The notes beneath the pieces were generated by a model. That model was given only the letters and a program-made list of their open reading frames with translations, did not search any database and was not told the origin of the DNA. Source: Ruegeria atlantica (GTDB lineage: Bacteria; Pseudomonadota; Alphaproteobacteria; Rhodobacterales; Rhodobacteraceae). From it: DNA of 64,000 nucleotides. Every line of letters begins with the position of its first letter. Position 1 is the first letter of the stretch. A program made the translations under genes and the position numbers. The stretch lies in NCBI RefSeq assembly GCF_013032005.1, contig NZ_WQBE01000003.1:124001-188000 (forward strand), read 5' to 3'. This document shows, piece by piece, positions 28,232 to 38,700 of the stretch.

Positions 28232-29191
28232 TTAGTTGGTCAGGCTTTCAACCAAGGGGGTGGCGTCTTCTTTCATCGCCGAAAGCGCCGCCTTGGCCTC
28301 CGCACCGCTCTGATAGACCGGGCCGGTCCCGCGTGAGGCGAGAAGTTCGGCAAATTCCGGCTTGGCAGCGATCTGTTCGAGCGCGGCCTCCATCGCGGCG
28401 ACCACCTCTGCAGGCGTCCCTTTCGGAGCAAACACGATTACTGGCGAGGATACTGCAGCAAATGGAATACCCAGCTCCCCAAAAGCGGGCACCTCATTCA
28501 TAATGCCGTCACGGTCCTGACTGTTGACCGCCAGCGCGCGCAGTTGTTCTTCAAAACCTGCCAGTTGCTGAACTCCAAGGAAGCCGAAATCAGCCTGTTC
28601 ACCGATCAGCGCGGCACGAGTCGGCCCGCCCCCTTTGAACGGCACATCCTGAGCTTCGATACCGTTATTGGCCAAAAAACCCATGCCGCCAACGTGATGG
28701 AAACCACCGCGGCCCGAATGAGCCCACCGCAATTGGCCGGGGTTGGCCTTGGCGGCATCGATCACGTCCTGAACGGATTGAAAGGGGCTGTTGACCGGAA
28801 CCATCAATGAGGTCTGCAACTGGCCAACCTGTGCCACGAAGTCAAAGCTTTCCAGCGCGTCGATCTCAGTATCGCGGGTCATGGTCGACAGCAGGAACGA
28901 CCCCCCCGACGTCATCATCATAGTGTACCCGTCAGGACGCGCGCCAACGACTGCATTGGCACCGTTCAAACCACCCGAACCGGGTTTATTCACAACTACC
29001 ACAGGCACGTCCAGAATACCTTCGGCAGCGGCCGAGATAGCGCGCGCATAAGCATCTGTGCCGCCACCCGCCTTGTAGGGAACAACAAGGTTGATCGGGC
29101 GTTTCGGCCAATCCGCGGCAAAGCTTGCTGTAGCTGTGGCGGTGACAGCAACTGCCGCGATGGCAACACCAAGAAGAGTTCTGCGTTTCAT
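28232..29191 (-). CDS. tctC: TctC/Bug-family periplasmic solute-binding protein
   Basis: 319 residues with a clear signal peptide (MKRRTLLGVAIAAVAVTATATASFA). The mature start WPKRPINLVVPYKAGGGTDAYAR and the later VVVVNKPGSGGLNGANAV are hallmarks of Bug receptors, whose loops bind carboxylates through water-mediated contacts. ATG 29191 has GGGAGGT eight bases upstream. First gene of tctCBA plus lyase; divergent from a LysR regulator. Ligand not predictable. Confidence 0.94.
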   Translation of the reverse strand: MKRRTLLGVAIAAVAVTATATASFAADWPKRPINLVVPYKAGGGTDAYARAISAAAEGILDVPVVVVNKPGSGGLNGANAVVGARPDGYTMMMTSGGSFLLSTMTRDTEIDALESFDFVAQVGQLQTSLMVPVNSPFQSVQDVIDAAKANPGQLRWAHSGRGGFHHVGGMGFLANNGIEAQDVPFKGGGPTRAALIGEQADFGFLGVQQLAGFEEQLRALAVNSQDRDGIMNEVPAFGELGIPFAAVSSPVIVFAPKGTPAEVVAAMEAALEQIAAKPEFAELLASRGTGPVYQSGAEAKAALSAMKEDATPLVESLTN

Positions 29192-29294
29192 GAGTAACCT
29201 CCCAATTTCACTTGGGATCAAATTACGCGATTTCTTCAATTGTAAAAAATGCAAAGGTGTTATCTACTCTTGCAAATTGTGAAAGAGTAGAAGG

Positions 29295-30212
29295 ATGAAT
29301 ATCAAAGCCCTACGCGCGTTTCGCGCTACTTTGTCCGAAGGATCCCTTGTCGCCGCCTCTGAGATCCTCCATCTCAGCCAACCTGCTGTCAGCCGTTTGA
29401 TCACCGGGCTTGAGGCCGAACTGAAATTGACGCTTTTTGATCGCAGTGGCCGCAACCTGACGCCGACGCCGGAAGGGTTGGCCTTTTACAAAGAGGCCGG
29501 CAGGATTCTGGACAATCTTGACGAAGTTCCGCGCATCGCAGCCGAGATCAAAGCGGGGCGCACCGAAACGCTCCGCATTGTGACGATGCCCCGGATTGCA
29601 CAATCCCTGTCCGCGCCTGCGGTGGCACGGTTCATGCAAGAGAACCCCAGCACCAATGTAAACCTGGATGTCCGGGCAAGACGCGAGGCGGGAAAATGGC
29701 TGGCCGGGCGGGAATACGATATTGGAATTGGGGCGTTGCCCGTCGATCATCCCGGCATCGTCTCCAAACCCCTCTTCCGAGTAAAAGCGCAGGCGGTTTT
29801 GCCCGCAGGCCATCCGCTTTCATCCCGAAGTCATTTGACGGCGGACGATCTTGCCGGGGAACCCGTTATACGTCTGATGCATGGTCTGCTGTTGCGGGAT
29901 CAACTGGACGACTTCTTTCGTTCCGCCGGTGTGACGCCCAGACAAACCTGCGAAGTCGCCGCCTCGCAGCTGGCTTGCGCGCTGGTGGCAGAGGGCGCGG
30001 GTATCACGATCGCGGATGAATTGGTGGCCGCTCAGGTCGCGTCCGCAAACCTTACGCTTGTTCCCGTGGCCCCAGAGCGGTGGATGACCTTTGGGCTGCT
30101 CTATCCGGTTTCCGAAACAGGGTCTAAAACTCTGCCGCTGTTCGAAAAGGCCTTGTTCGACGTCGTCAACGAATTGGCACAGCAGAGTGAGACGCTTGAA
30201 CCCACCAATTAG
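29295..30212 (+). CDS. LysR-family regulator, divergent from tctC
   Basis: 305 residues. The N-terminal HTH is MNIKALRAFRATLSEGSLVAASEILHLSQPAVSRLITGLEAEL, followed by a ligand-binding domain (about 90-300). The 103-base divergent region with tctC contains AT-rich sequence suitable for a shared control site. Arrangement implies substrate-responsive control of the tctCBA-lyase operon. Confidence 0.93.
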   Translation: MNIKALRAFRATLSEGSLVAASEILHLSQPAVSRLITGLEAELKLTLFDRSGRNLTPTPEGLAFYKEAGRILDNLDEVPRIAAEIKAGRTETLRIVTMPRIAQSLSAPAVARFMQENPSTNVNLDVRARREAGKWLAGREYDIGIGALPVDHPGIVSKPLFRVKAQAVLPAGHPLSSRSHLTADDLAGEPVIRLMHGLLLRDQLDDFFRSAGVTPRQTCEVAASQLACALVAEGAGITIADELVAAQVASANLTLVPVAPERWMTFGLLYPVSETGSKTLPLFEKALFDVVNELAQQSETLEPTN

Positions 30213-30518
30213 AGCAACCTCAGGAACCGGACATTGGCGACAAAGGGTCGTCCGATATGCGAAATGCGCGGCGGTATCTTGACGGTCCGATTGCCGCGGG
30301 GTCTCAAGTAGCTCGGTCCTTTAGCGGCGCGGCAACTGAACCCAGTATGGTATCGGCATGAGCGTATGCGCGCCCACCAGCGTTCCTTTGCCTTGACTGC
30401 AAGTAGCTTTTCGCCGATCCACCAATTCTCGCATTTTCTCCGTTGTGCCATAGTTTAAGATGCGGCCCATCGCCACCACTCTGGTCCGGCAGAGAATCAG
30501 TTACTAAAGGCCCTGTAC
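30213..30518. other. Intergenic region before the type I secretion genes
   Basis: About 300 bases without a supported gene. Open frames on the minus strand here have no motif or ribosome site. It should contain the promoter of the ABC/adaptor operon that follows. Confidence 0.5.
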
Positions 30519-32267
30519 GTGAATATTGAAAACCGCATGACACTGCCGCCTCGCCATGAGTTGCGAAATGTGCGCAATCGGGGCATTACTTTCCTGGCCC
30601 TGGCGTTTCTGTTCAGCATCTTCGTTAACCTTCTGATGCTGACCGGGCCTTTGTTCATGCTGCAGGTTTACGATCGGGTCCTGGGCTCGCGCGCTGTGGA
30701 AACGCTGACAGCACTGTTTTTGCTGGTAGCCCTGCTATATGGCCTTATGGCGATGCTGGATTTTGCCCGCGGCAGAATCGTGGCTAGATTCGGTGCCCGG
30801 TTCCAGTCTGAACTGGATGAACGTGTGTTCGACGCCACCCTGCGCCGATCACTTTTTCCACAAGCACGGTCCGCTCCGGCCACGGCATTGCGCGATCTTG
30901 AGTCGATTCAGAACCTGTGTGCCTCGCCCGTTCTATTGGCGGTGATGGATATTCCGTGGACACCAGTATTTCTGGCAGCAATCTTCTTGTTTCACCCGTT
31001 GCTAGGCTGGTTGGCCGTGGCGGGCGGGAGTTTGCTTATCCTGATCGCCTTGTTGAACCAGTGGCTAACCCACAGCAAGGTGGCTTCAGCACAAAGGGCG
31101 TCGGCCCAGGCCAACGCGTTTTCCGAACACGCAAGACAAGCGGCCGAAGTGGTGCGATCGCAAGGCATGCAAGAGGACATAACCCAACGCTGGCAGCGGC
31201 AGCGCACCAATGCCCTGCGTCAGACCATTGCCGCCAGTGACTGGACAGGCAGCTTTACCTCGCTGACCAAATCACTGCGGTTGTTTTTGCAATCGGCCAT
31301 GCTGGCGCTTGGCGCTTGGCTGGTGCTACGCAACGAACTCACGCCAGGGGCGATGATTGCCGGCTCTATCTTGTTGGGGCGGGCGCTGGCACCCGTTGAG
31401 CAGGCGGTTGGCCAATGGGGTATGGTTGAACGGGCCCGCACGGCCTGGAGTTCGCTTAACCGGTTTCTGGATGCGACCCCACCTGAAAAACCTCGCACCA
31501 AACTGCCTGTGCCCGAGGCCCGGCTGACCGCAAAAAGCCTAACTGTCATTCCTCCGGGTGCAGACAAGCCGACGCTGCGCAATGTCGCTTTGCGGCTAGA
31601 ACCAGGTAAAGCGCTTGGCGTCATCGGTAAAAGCGGCTCGGGGAAATCGACGCTGGCCAAAGCCCTTTTGGGCCTGTGGCAACCTGCCGCCGGGGAAATA
31701 CGGTTGGGTGGTGCAACACTGGATCAATATGATCCCGACGATCTGGGCCAGCATATTGGTTACCTGCCGCAGGAAGTTACTCTGTTCAACGGATCCGTGG
31801 CTGAAAACATTGCCCGCATGTCGGAAAATCCCGACCCTGACGCGGTTGTAGCCGCAGCAAAAATGGCCAACGCGCATGATCTGATCCTGTCATTGAGCAA
31901 AGGATATGACACATTTCTGGAAGGCAATGACAGCCAATTGTCGGGCGGGCAAAAGCAACGTATCGCACTGGCCCGCGCCCTTTACGGCAACCCGGTTCTG
32001 TTGATTCTGGATGAGCCGAACTCGGCCCTGGATGCCGATGGGACCGAGGCGCTGAACGCCGCTGTTCGAGGTCTGAAAGAGGCCGGAAAATCAACCATCA
32101 TCATGACCCACCGCCCTCAGGCAATTTCGGAATGTGACGATCTGGCCGTTGTCGAAAACGGGCAAGTTGTGAAATCCGGCACTCGGGATGAGGTGCTGGG
32201 TGCAATGGTACAAAACGCTGGCGCCATCAAACGCGGCCTCAGTCAGGTGAAAAAAGATGCAGGATAA
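30519..32267 (+). CDS. Type I secretion ABC transporter (PrtD-like)
   Basis: 582 residues: a six-helix export domain (about 20-300) without a C39 peptidase-like domain, then an ATPase with Walker A GKSGSGKST, signature LSGGQKQR, Walker B LLILDEPNSALD and switch His in MTHRPQ. Typical of PrtD/AprD/RsaD exporters of RTX proteins. GTG 30519 is preferred because AAAGG lies eight bases upstream; the in-frame ATG 30537 has no ribosome site. Overlaps the adaptor gene by 11 bases. Probable cargo is one or both of the large proteins encoded next to it. No TolC gene follows this pair, so it may share the one at 40561. Confidence 0.93.
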   Translation: MNIENRMTLPPRHELRNVRNRGITFLALAFLFSIFVNLLMLTGPLFMLQVYDRVLGSRAVETLTALFLLVALLYGLMAMLDFARGRIVARFGARFQSELDERVFDATLRRSLFPQARSAPATALRDLESIQNLCASPVLLAVMDIPWTPVFLAAIFLFHPLLGWLAVAGGSLLILIALLNQWLTHSKVASAQRASAQANAFSEHARQAAEVVRSQGMQEDITQRWQRQRTNALRQTIAASDWTGSFTSLTKSLRLFLQSAMLALGAWLVLRNELTPGAMIAGSILLGRALAPVEQAVGQWGMVERARTAWSSLNRFLDATPPEKPRTKLPVPEARLTAKSLTVIPPGADKPTLRNVALRLEPGKALGVIGKSGSGKSTLAKALLGLWQPAAGEIRLGGATLDQYDPDDLGQHIGYLPQEVTLFNGSVAENIARMSENPDPDAVVAAAKMANAHDLILSLSKGYDTFLEGNDSQLSGGQKQRIALARALYGNPVLLILDEPNSALDADGTEALNAAVRGLKEAGKSTIIMTHRPQAISECDDLAVVENGQVVKSGTRDEVLGAMVQNAGAIKRGLSQVKKDAG

Positions 32268-33573
32268 GACGGGTAAAGACACGCGCCCGGTGTGGCACAT
32301 CACGATACCAGCCTTGGTCGGTTTTGTGGCCTTGCTGATTTTGGTTGGCGGGCTTGGCATCTGGTCCGTGCAGACCCGACTGGCCGGGGCGATCATATCG
32401 CAAGGAACCATCGAGGTTCAAAGTAGCCGACAGGTAGTGGAACATCCTGATGGTGGCGTTGTGGGCGAGATTTTCGTACGCGACGGTGACGAAGTCGCTG
32501 ACGGAGATATGCTGGTCCGATTAGATGATACGTTTTTGTCTTCGGAGAGAACCATAGTTGAATCTCAGCTTTTCGAACTGTTGGCGCGTAGAGCCCGATT
32601 GGTGGCAGAACGCGACGGTGGCGATGCCCCAGCCTTGGCAGCTCTGCTTGAAGAGATTCAAAAGCAGGACGATATCGACGCTGAACTGATTGCCGGTCAG
32701 CAACGCCTGTTCGAGGCCCGTCTGGAAACACTGGACCAACAGACCCAACAATTGGGCAAACAGCGGGTTCAAATCGACAGTGAAATCGAAGGAACCGAGG
32801 CACAGCTAGTGTCCTTGCGTCGCCAGGTGGAACTGATTCAAAACGAGCTGAAGGACCAACAAGACCTGTTACAACGCGGTTTGACTCAGGCCAGCCGCGT
32901 GTCCGCCTTGCAGCGGGAAGAGGCCAGCCTGACGGGTGAGATTGGTAGGCTCGAAGCTGCTGTGGCTCGCCTGAAAGGTCAGATTTCAGCAACCGAGATT
33001 GAGATTGTCGAATTGACGGCCACGCGGCGAGAGGAGGCTATTACCGAACTGCGGGACGTTCAGACGCAGATCGCTGAATTGGCTGAGCGTCGTCTCTCTC
33101 TGGAAGAACGGCTGTCGAGATTGGACATTCGCGCACCCGTTGCGGGTACGGTCTATGGCAGTCAGGTTTTCGCCCTGCAATCGGTGATCCAACCCGCCGA
33201 GCCGATGATGTATGTTGTACCCCAAGACACGCCCTTGCTGGTGGCAGCGCGCGTTGATGCCATCCACGTAGATCAATTGCATATTGGGCAACCAGTGGCG
33301 TTACGGTTCCCCGCATTTAATCAACGTGAGACGCCTGAGATTGACGGGCGGGTAGTCACCATCTCGGCGGATACATTCACTGATGATGCAACTGGTCAGA
33401 CATTCTACCGCGCCGAAGTCGCCCCCGAAGACAATCAGATCGAACGGCTGAACGGGCAGGCCCTTTTGCCGGGCATGCCGGTGGAAACCATGATCAAGAC
33501 CGACGAAAGAACCCCTTTGTCCTATATGGTCAAACCCATGGCCGACTATTTCAACCGGGCTTTCCGTGAATAA
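32257..33573 (+). CDS. HlyD/PrtE-family periplasmic adaptor
   Basis: 438 residues with one N-terminal membrane helix (about 18-38), lipoyl-like halves flanking a long coiled coil (about 95-285, many Gln/Glu/Leu heptads) and the C-terminal beta-barrel region ending LPGMPVETMIKTDERTPLSYMVKPM, a familiar HlyD-family end. Bridges the inner-membrane ABC transporter to the outer-membrane channel. Translationally coupled to the ABC gene. Confidence 0.94.
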   Translation: MQDKTGKDTRPVWHITIPALVGFVALLILVGGLGIWSVQTRLAGAIISQGTIEVQSSRQVVEHPDGGVVGEIFVRDGDEVADGDMLVRLDDTFLSSERTIVESQLFELLARRARLVAERDGGDAPALAALLEEIQKQDDIDAELIAGQQRLFEARLETLDQQTQQLGKQRVQIDSEIEGTEAQLVSLRRQVELIQNELKDQQDLLQRGLTQASRVSALQREEASLTGEIGRLEAAVARLKGQISATEIEIVELTATRREEAITELRDVQTQIAELAERRLSLEERLSRLDIRAPVAGTVYGSQVFALQSVIQPAEPMMYVVPQDTPLLVAARVDAIHVDQLHIGQPVALRFPAFNQRETPEIDGRVVTISADTFTDDATGQTFYRAEVAPEDNQIERLNGQALLPGMPVETMIKTDERTPLSYMVKPMADYFNRAFRE

Positions 33574-33585
33574 TGGGCTGCGGTT

Positions 33586-35625
33586 TCAGACCGGTTCGAG
33601 GTTGCCCAGAAGGATCGAAGTCATATCGGTGCTAATCACATTGTCGACCACAGTGACATCGACACCGGTTTCATAACTGACATTGATCTCGGTAATCCCG
33701 GACAGGTCTGCGTCATCATCAAGGAAAACCCATTCCGCTTCATGCGCGGTGGGCAGACCTACGGCAATTTGCAAAATAGCCAGCGCATCCAACGCATTGA
33801 CCATTCCGTCCTGTGTAATATCGGCCGCGATCAAGTTCTCGGGCGTGGCCGGACCCCAGGTCGGGTCCAACCCGACCGACATGCGCAAGACCTGCAACGC
33901 ATCCAACGCTGTGATCTCATAGCTGGCCGTCGAATAGGTCTTGATGATATCCAACTCCCCCTCGAATGTGCCTGACGGCAAATCCAGATCGAACCGCCCC
34001 TCGTCATCCGCCCTGAAGCTGATGGTTCCGCCGCCATCCGGTGTAAATCGAATCTCAGCATCCGACAGGCCAGGATTCGCGGTTTCGGAGTTGACAGTCA
34101 CAGTGCCCTGCACCCCATCCGAGCTGCCAGGATCCAACCCACCAAAATCGCCAAAATCGACAGGGATATGATCCGGCCCGCCAAAGCCCGCACCAAAGAC
34201 TTCGGCGATGGTCAGGGGCCCTCCGGTTGAAGAGTTGATCACAATGACCTCATCGAGAAATTCAATCTGCGCCCCCTGCGCCGTGGCTGTGAACATCAGT
34301 TGCCCTGGAGTGCGCAGCAGCGGATAGTCGAATAAATCCAACCGGTCGGTTCCGGCCTGAAAACCGTTAATTGTTGTGGGGTCACTGCCGTATTGCATAA
34401 CAAAGATATCCGCGCCGGCACCCCCATGCATGGTTGTTGCGCCGATACCTGCGATCAGAATGTCGTCACCTGCGCCACCCATCAGGGTTGTTTCGAGGAT
34501 ACTGCCACTGAGCATGTCATTCTGCGCAGTTCCCGTCACCGTACCAAAGCCATCGCGCACGATGCCCAAATCCGCAATCGAAACGCTGAGTTGCGTCAAG
34601 CCTTCATCCTGTTGAGCGCCGACAAGAATCTGAAGCTCGTCCCCGACATGGGCAACACTCAATGTTTCGACATTCTGCAACCCGCTGTGAATAGTGTCGG
34701 CAAAGCTGTCCTGATGCACCAATTGCCCGCCGGGTGTCAGCGTGAAAAGGGAAACGCCATCATCGCCGCCACCAGCAACAACAAACACATGCCCGTCAGC
34801 CTCGATCACGGCTAAATCCTGAACCGTTTCGAACCGTGTATGCAAGGAATCCAAAACATGATCCGTGGGGATCAATCGCCCGTCACCCGCTAACTCCATA
34901 ACGCTCAGCGAGTTGCTGCCTGCCCCCGCCACAACGACCCAGGATTGGCCATAGGCTTGCACCACTTCGACCGCCGTCGGTGAAGCAATCCCTAAAGTCG
35001 CTAGCGCGTCGCTGTTGTCGACCACTGTCAGCACACCGGTGTTTTGATCGACATTGTAGGTGCTGATCGTGCCAGTGGTCGCGTCGGCTGCAATCACGAA
35101 ATGATCCGCCCCGGCTTGCAGAACTTGCATCGAATCAGCCTGCCCCGCGATCGACGCCGACAGGCTCAATGTGCCGTCCCCGTTCACGGTATAGGTTGCA
35201 ATCTGCCCTGACGATTCGTGCGCGATGGTCAGAATATCGCCGAACTGCATTAGGGCCGATATATCTCCGCCGCCGGTCAGTGTCCCCGTTTCCTGAAGCG
35301 GGCCTACGGTTCCATCTGGGTTCAGGTCATACCCGATCAATCCAGTCGCCGTACGTACATCCAGAACAAGCTGATCGTCTCCGGCCAGCGTTACAGGCAT
35401 ACCGATATCGCCAACCTGAAACGTGATCGTTCCACTGAAAAATTCGGTGTCTTGCAATTGCGGCAGCGCACCTTCGACCAGCTTCCAAACCGCGATACCG
35501 CCGCCCGGACCGGTCACGCTGTACAGATACGTGACGTCATTAAGCGTTTTTAAAGCCGTATGGCCGATACCTGAATCGAGCGCTGCGCTCCCCGTTGCAA
35601 CCACTCCTTCGAACTGAAGCATCAT
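33586..35625 (-). CDS. Secreted beta-propeller protein with RTX motif and dockerin-like C-terminal module
   Basis: About 679 residues without a Sec signal. Residues 1-370: repeated propeller blades (for example HVFVVAGGGDDGVSLFTLTPGGQL) resembling lactonase-type beta-propellers. Then a Ca-binding RTX stretch, GGAGDDILIAGIGATTMHGGAGADIFV. Then a carboxypeptidase-regulatory-like beta domain and, at about 565-630, a dockerin-like pair: a first repeat ITALDALQVLRMSVGL lacking the Ca ligands and a second canonical F-hand loop DITQDGMVNALDALAIL. RTX motifs and the absence of a signal peptide point to type I export. Start ATG 35625 (GGGTGA upstream) is preferred over TTG 35631. It is divergent from the BapA-like gene, whose product carries a cohesin-like domain: a possible binding pair. 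Confidence 0.85.
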   Translation of the reverse strand: MMLQFEGVVATGSAALDSGIGHTALKTLNDVTYLYSVTGPGGGIAVWKLVEGALPQLQDTEFFSGTITFQVGDIGMPVTLAGDDQLVLDVRTATGLIGYDLNPDGTVGPLQETGTLTGGGDISALMQFGDILTIAHESSGQIATYTVNGDGTLSLSASIAGQADSMQVLQAGADHFVIAADATTGTISTYNVDQNTGVLTVVDNSDALATLGIASPTAVEVVQAYGQSWVVVAGAGSNSLSVMELAGDGRLIPTDHVLDSLHTRFETVQDLAVIEADGHVFVVAGGGDDGVSLFTLTPGGQLVHQDSFADTIHSGLQNVETLSVAHVGDELQILVGAQQDEGLTQLSVSIADLGIVRDGFGTVTGTAQNDMLSGSILETTLMGGAGDDILIAGIGATTMHGGAGADIFVMQYGSDPTTINGFQAGTDRLDLFDYPLLRTPGQLMFTATAQGAQIEFLDEVIVINSSTGGPLTIAEVFGAGFGGPDHIPVDFGDFGGLDPGSSDGVQGTVTVNSETANPGLSDAEIRFTPDGGGTISFRADDEGRFDLDLPSGTFEGELDIIKTYSTASYEITALDALQVLRMSVGLDPTWGPATPENLIAADITQDGMVNALDALAILQIAVGLPTAHEAEWVFLDDDADLSGITEINVSYETGVDVTVVDNVISTDMTSILLGNLEPV

Positions 35626-35781
35626 ATCCAATCACCCCACGCCACACCCGGCACCGATTACAGGATGATCCAATGCCCAGTCCGAAACCAAAGCTGAAAT
35701 GTGGAGAAAACGAGGAGTTCGGCTTCAGTTTAACTCAATTTTTTCTGGTCCGACCGCATGAGTCACCGAAGAGAAAGACAG

Positions 35782-38700
35782 ATGAACAAAACCTGGATCC
35801 TTCGAGCGGATGCGGAAACCACATGTGAGGGCAAGATGACCAAAGAACCTGAATCCAAGATCAACCCGACCGATGCTCAGCCTGATACCGAACGCAAGCG
35901 ACACATCCGCCAGTGGATTGACGGCAAGATGCGCCGTTGGGCCGGACGTGGCATTGTTGGCGGGCTCGGGTCAACGATCCTCGCGCTGCCCGCCCTGGCG
36001 CAGGCCACAATCGAAGAGCTTTATGCGTTCCAATTCGCGGAAACGATTCCTGGCGTAAGATCCGTCAAGCTGTTGGACAATGGCGACGTTCTTTTGAAAT
36101 TGGCCGATGGTCGCAAGATGGTTGTCGCCGCTGAAAACGTACAGGTGCTTGATAGTGGCGCAATCATGATCGCCGAAGACGCCGTGTCCGAGATTGCCCA
36201 GTTCAGCCTGGCAGAGGCCGGAGGCGCCGCAGCGGCAGGAGGTCTTAGCGGCGCAACCGCGGCGCTGGGTGGTCTTGGTTTGGCGGGTGCTGCAGCGGCT
36301 GCCGGGGGTGGCGGCGGCGGTGGCGGAGACGACGATACCGAACCGTCACCTGCACCTGCGCCTGCACCGACACCCAGCTATCCGGTTCTCAACTTGGCAG
36401 GTTCGCAGGGCGATATGCTAAGCACGGCACGCACTGGACTGACTGCACCAGAGGGTACTGAAACTGTCGAAGTGACGATCGGATCGCTCACCAAAACAGT
36501 AACCCCCGAAGATGACGGAAGCTGGAGCCTTTCGCTGACTCCTGCCGAAGCCGCAACCTTGCCACAGGGCGTGCAAACCGTAACGGTCCGCAATCTCAAC
36601 GCCGAGGGCACGGAATTGTCAGCAGAAACAGTGACATTTGCCGTGGATACCATCCCACCGACCCTGACCATTACAGGGTTTTCGGACGGGGCGGTGATGA
36701 ATGCCTCGGAACAGACCACCGATCTCAACGTAGTCGGGACAACGAACGCCCAGGACGGGCAAACCGTAGTCGTCTCGATCAACGGACAACCCTTCACCGG
36801 TACTGTTGCTGGCGGACAATGGAGCGTATCGGTCCCTGCCGCCAATCTGGCGACCCTGCCGGACGGTGCCACGATTGCGGTCACCGCAGATGTCAACGAT
36901 CAGGCAGGCAACTCGGCAACACAAGCCGATGCCAGCTTTGATACAGACTTTACCGCTCCGGCGATTACTCTGGACCCTGTTGCCGGCGGGTCTATCGAAT
37001 TGATCGATGTCACCGCCGACCTGACTCTGACAGGGTCAACCACAGCCGTCGACGGTCAGACGGTTTCCGTCACATTTGACGGTCAAACATATTCAACCAC
37101 GGCCACGGGCGGCGCATGGAGCGTAACAGTCCCAAGCGCCGATCTGACCGGGCTATCGACGGGTGTTCCGGCAACCGTCAATGTCACGGTCAACGATGCC
37201 GCCGGCAACATTTCGGTCCCGGCTTCGGCTTCTGTTCCTGTTGATTTGACGGGCCCGTCTATCTCCGTTTCTCCACTATCCGTTGGCGGGGTTCTCAACG
37301 CGGTGGAGGTTGGGTCCGATCTGACAATCTCGGGATCGACGGCCAATGTTGAAGACGGCCAGCAGGTCACCGTTACCTTGAACGGCCAAACCTATACTGA
37401 CACGGTCTCGGGCGGGAGTTGGAGCGTGACAGTTCCGGCCGCTGACCTGGCATCCCTGGCTGATGGAGGAAGCTTTGCGGTGACTGCTGACGTTTCCGAT
37501 ACCGATGGGCTGGCAGCACCTCAAGCCAGTGTACCGCTTACCAAAGATGCAACCGCCCCGACCCTGTCCATTGACAGTTTTTCGGATGGCGCTGTTCTGA
37601 ACGCGACCGAGCAGGGAACAGACTTGACCATCACCGGTTCGACCACGGCCGAAGATGGGCAACTCGTGACGGTTTCAATAAACGGTCAAACCTATACCGG
37701 GGCGGCCTCGGGTGGCGCATGGTCTGTCACTGTTCCTGCGGCGGATCTTGCCGCCTTGTCTAACGGTGTCACCGTTCCGGTCACGGCAGACGTGTCCGAC
37801 ACGGCGGGAAATCCGGCGATCCAGGCCAGCAACAGCTTTGATACAGACTTTACCGCCCCTTCGATCAGCGTCACAGGCCTGTCGGATGGCGCCGTCATGA
37901 ATGCCGTGGAACAAGGCACAGACCTGACTGTCAGCGGTACCTCTGACGCCGCAGACGGCACGGTTGTCACGGTCGAAATCGCCCGACCCGACGGAACCGT
38001 GGATGTCACGGGCACCGCTACGGTCAATAGCGGCAGTTGGAGCTATACAGCCTCGGCTGCAGATCTTAGCGCATTGCAGGATGGCGTATCATATGATGTC
38101 GATGCTTCGGTAACCGACGCGGCAGGCAACAGCGCGCAGGACACCACAAGCTTTGCCACTGATTTCACTGTTCCGACAGTGACTCTCGACCCCTTGCCGG
38201 TTGGAACCGAATTGGACGTGACCGAGCAAGGCAGCGACCTCACGATCTCGGGCACGACCAGTGCCGAGGATGGGCAAACCGTTTCCGTCAGCCTGAATGG
38301 CCAAACATATACCGGCACCGCGTCGGGTGGTTCCTGGACCGCAACCGTCCCTTCCGTTGATCTGGCGGCCCTTGCAGACAGTACGGGCTATCCGATCTCA
38401 GCCAGTGTAGCCGATCAGGCGGGAAACCCGACCACCTCGGCGACCATCACATTGACCACTGACCTTCGGCCCGTGTTGGCCATAAACCCCGTCGGTTCAA
38501 ACGGCGCTGTGTCGTTGGCCGACGCGCAGGCGTCAGGTGTAACCGTATCGGGCACATCTGCCGGACTAAGTGCAGGTCAGGCGGTGGACGTCACCCTGAA
38601 CGGCAGCCCCATCGGTTCTGCAACGGTCGCCGCAGATGGAAGCTGGTCTCTGGCAGTACCTGCCTCGGATTTCTCGGGGATTAACGCAGGTGACGACCTT

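Noticed and set aside
36378..38318. Regular repeats in the BapA-like gene that could be mistaken for a CRISPR or satellite array, and long antisense frames over it
   Set aside because: The repeats are about 300 bases long, in coding phase and diverged, so they encode Ig-like domains. The antisense frames are by-products of biased codon use.
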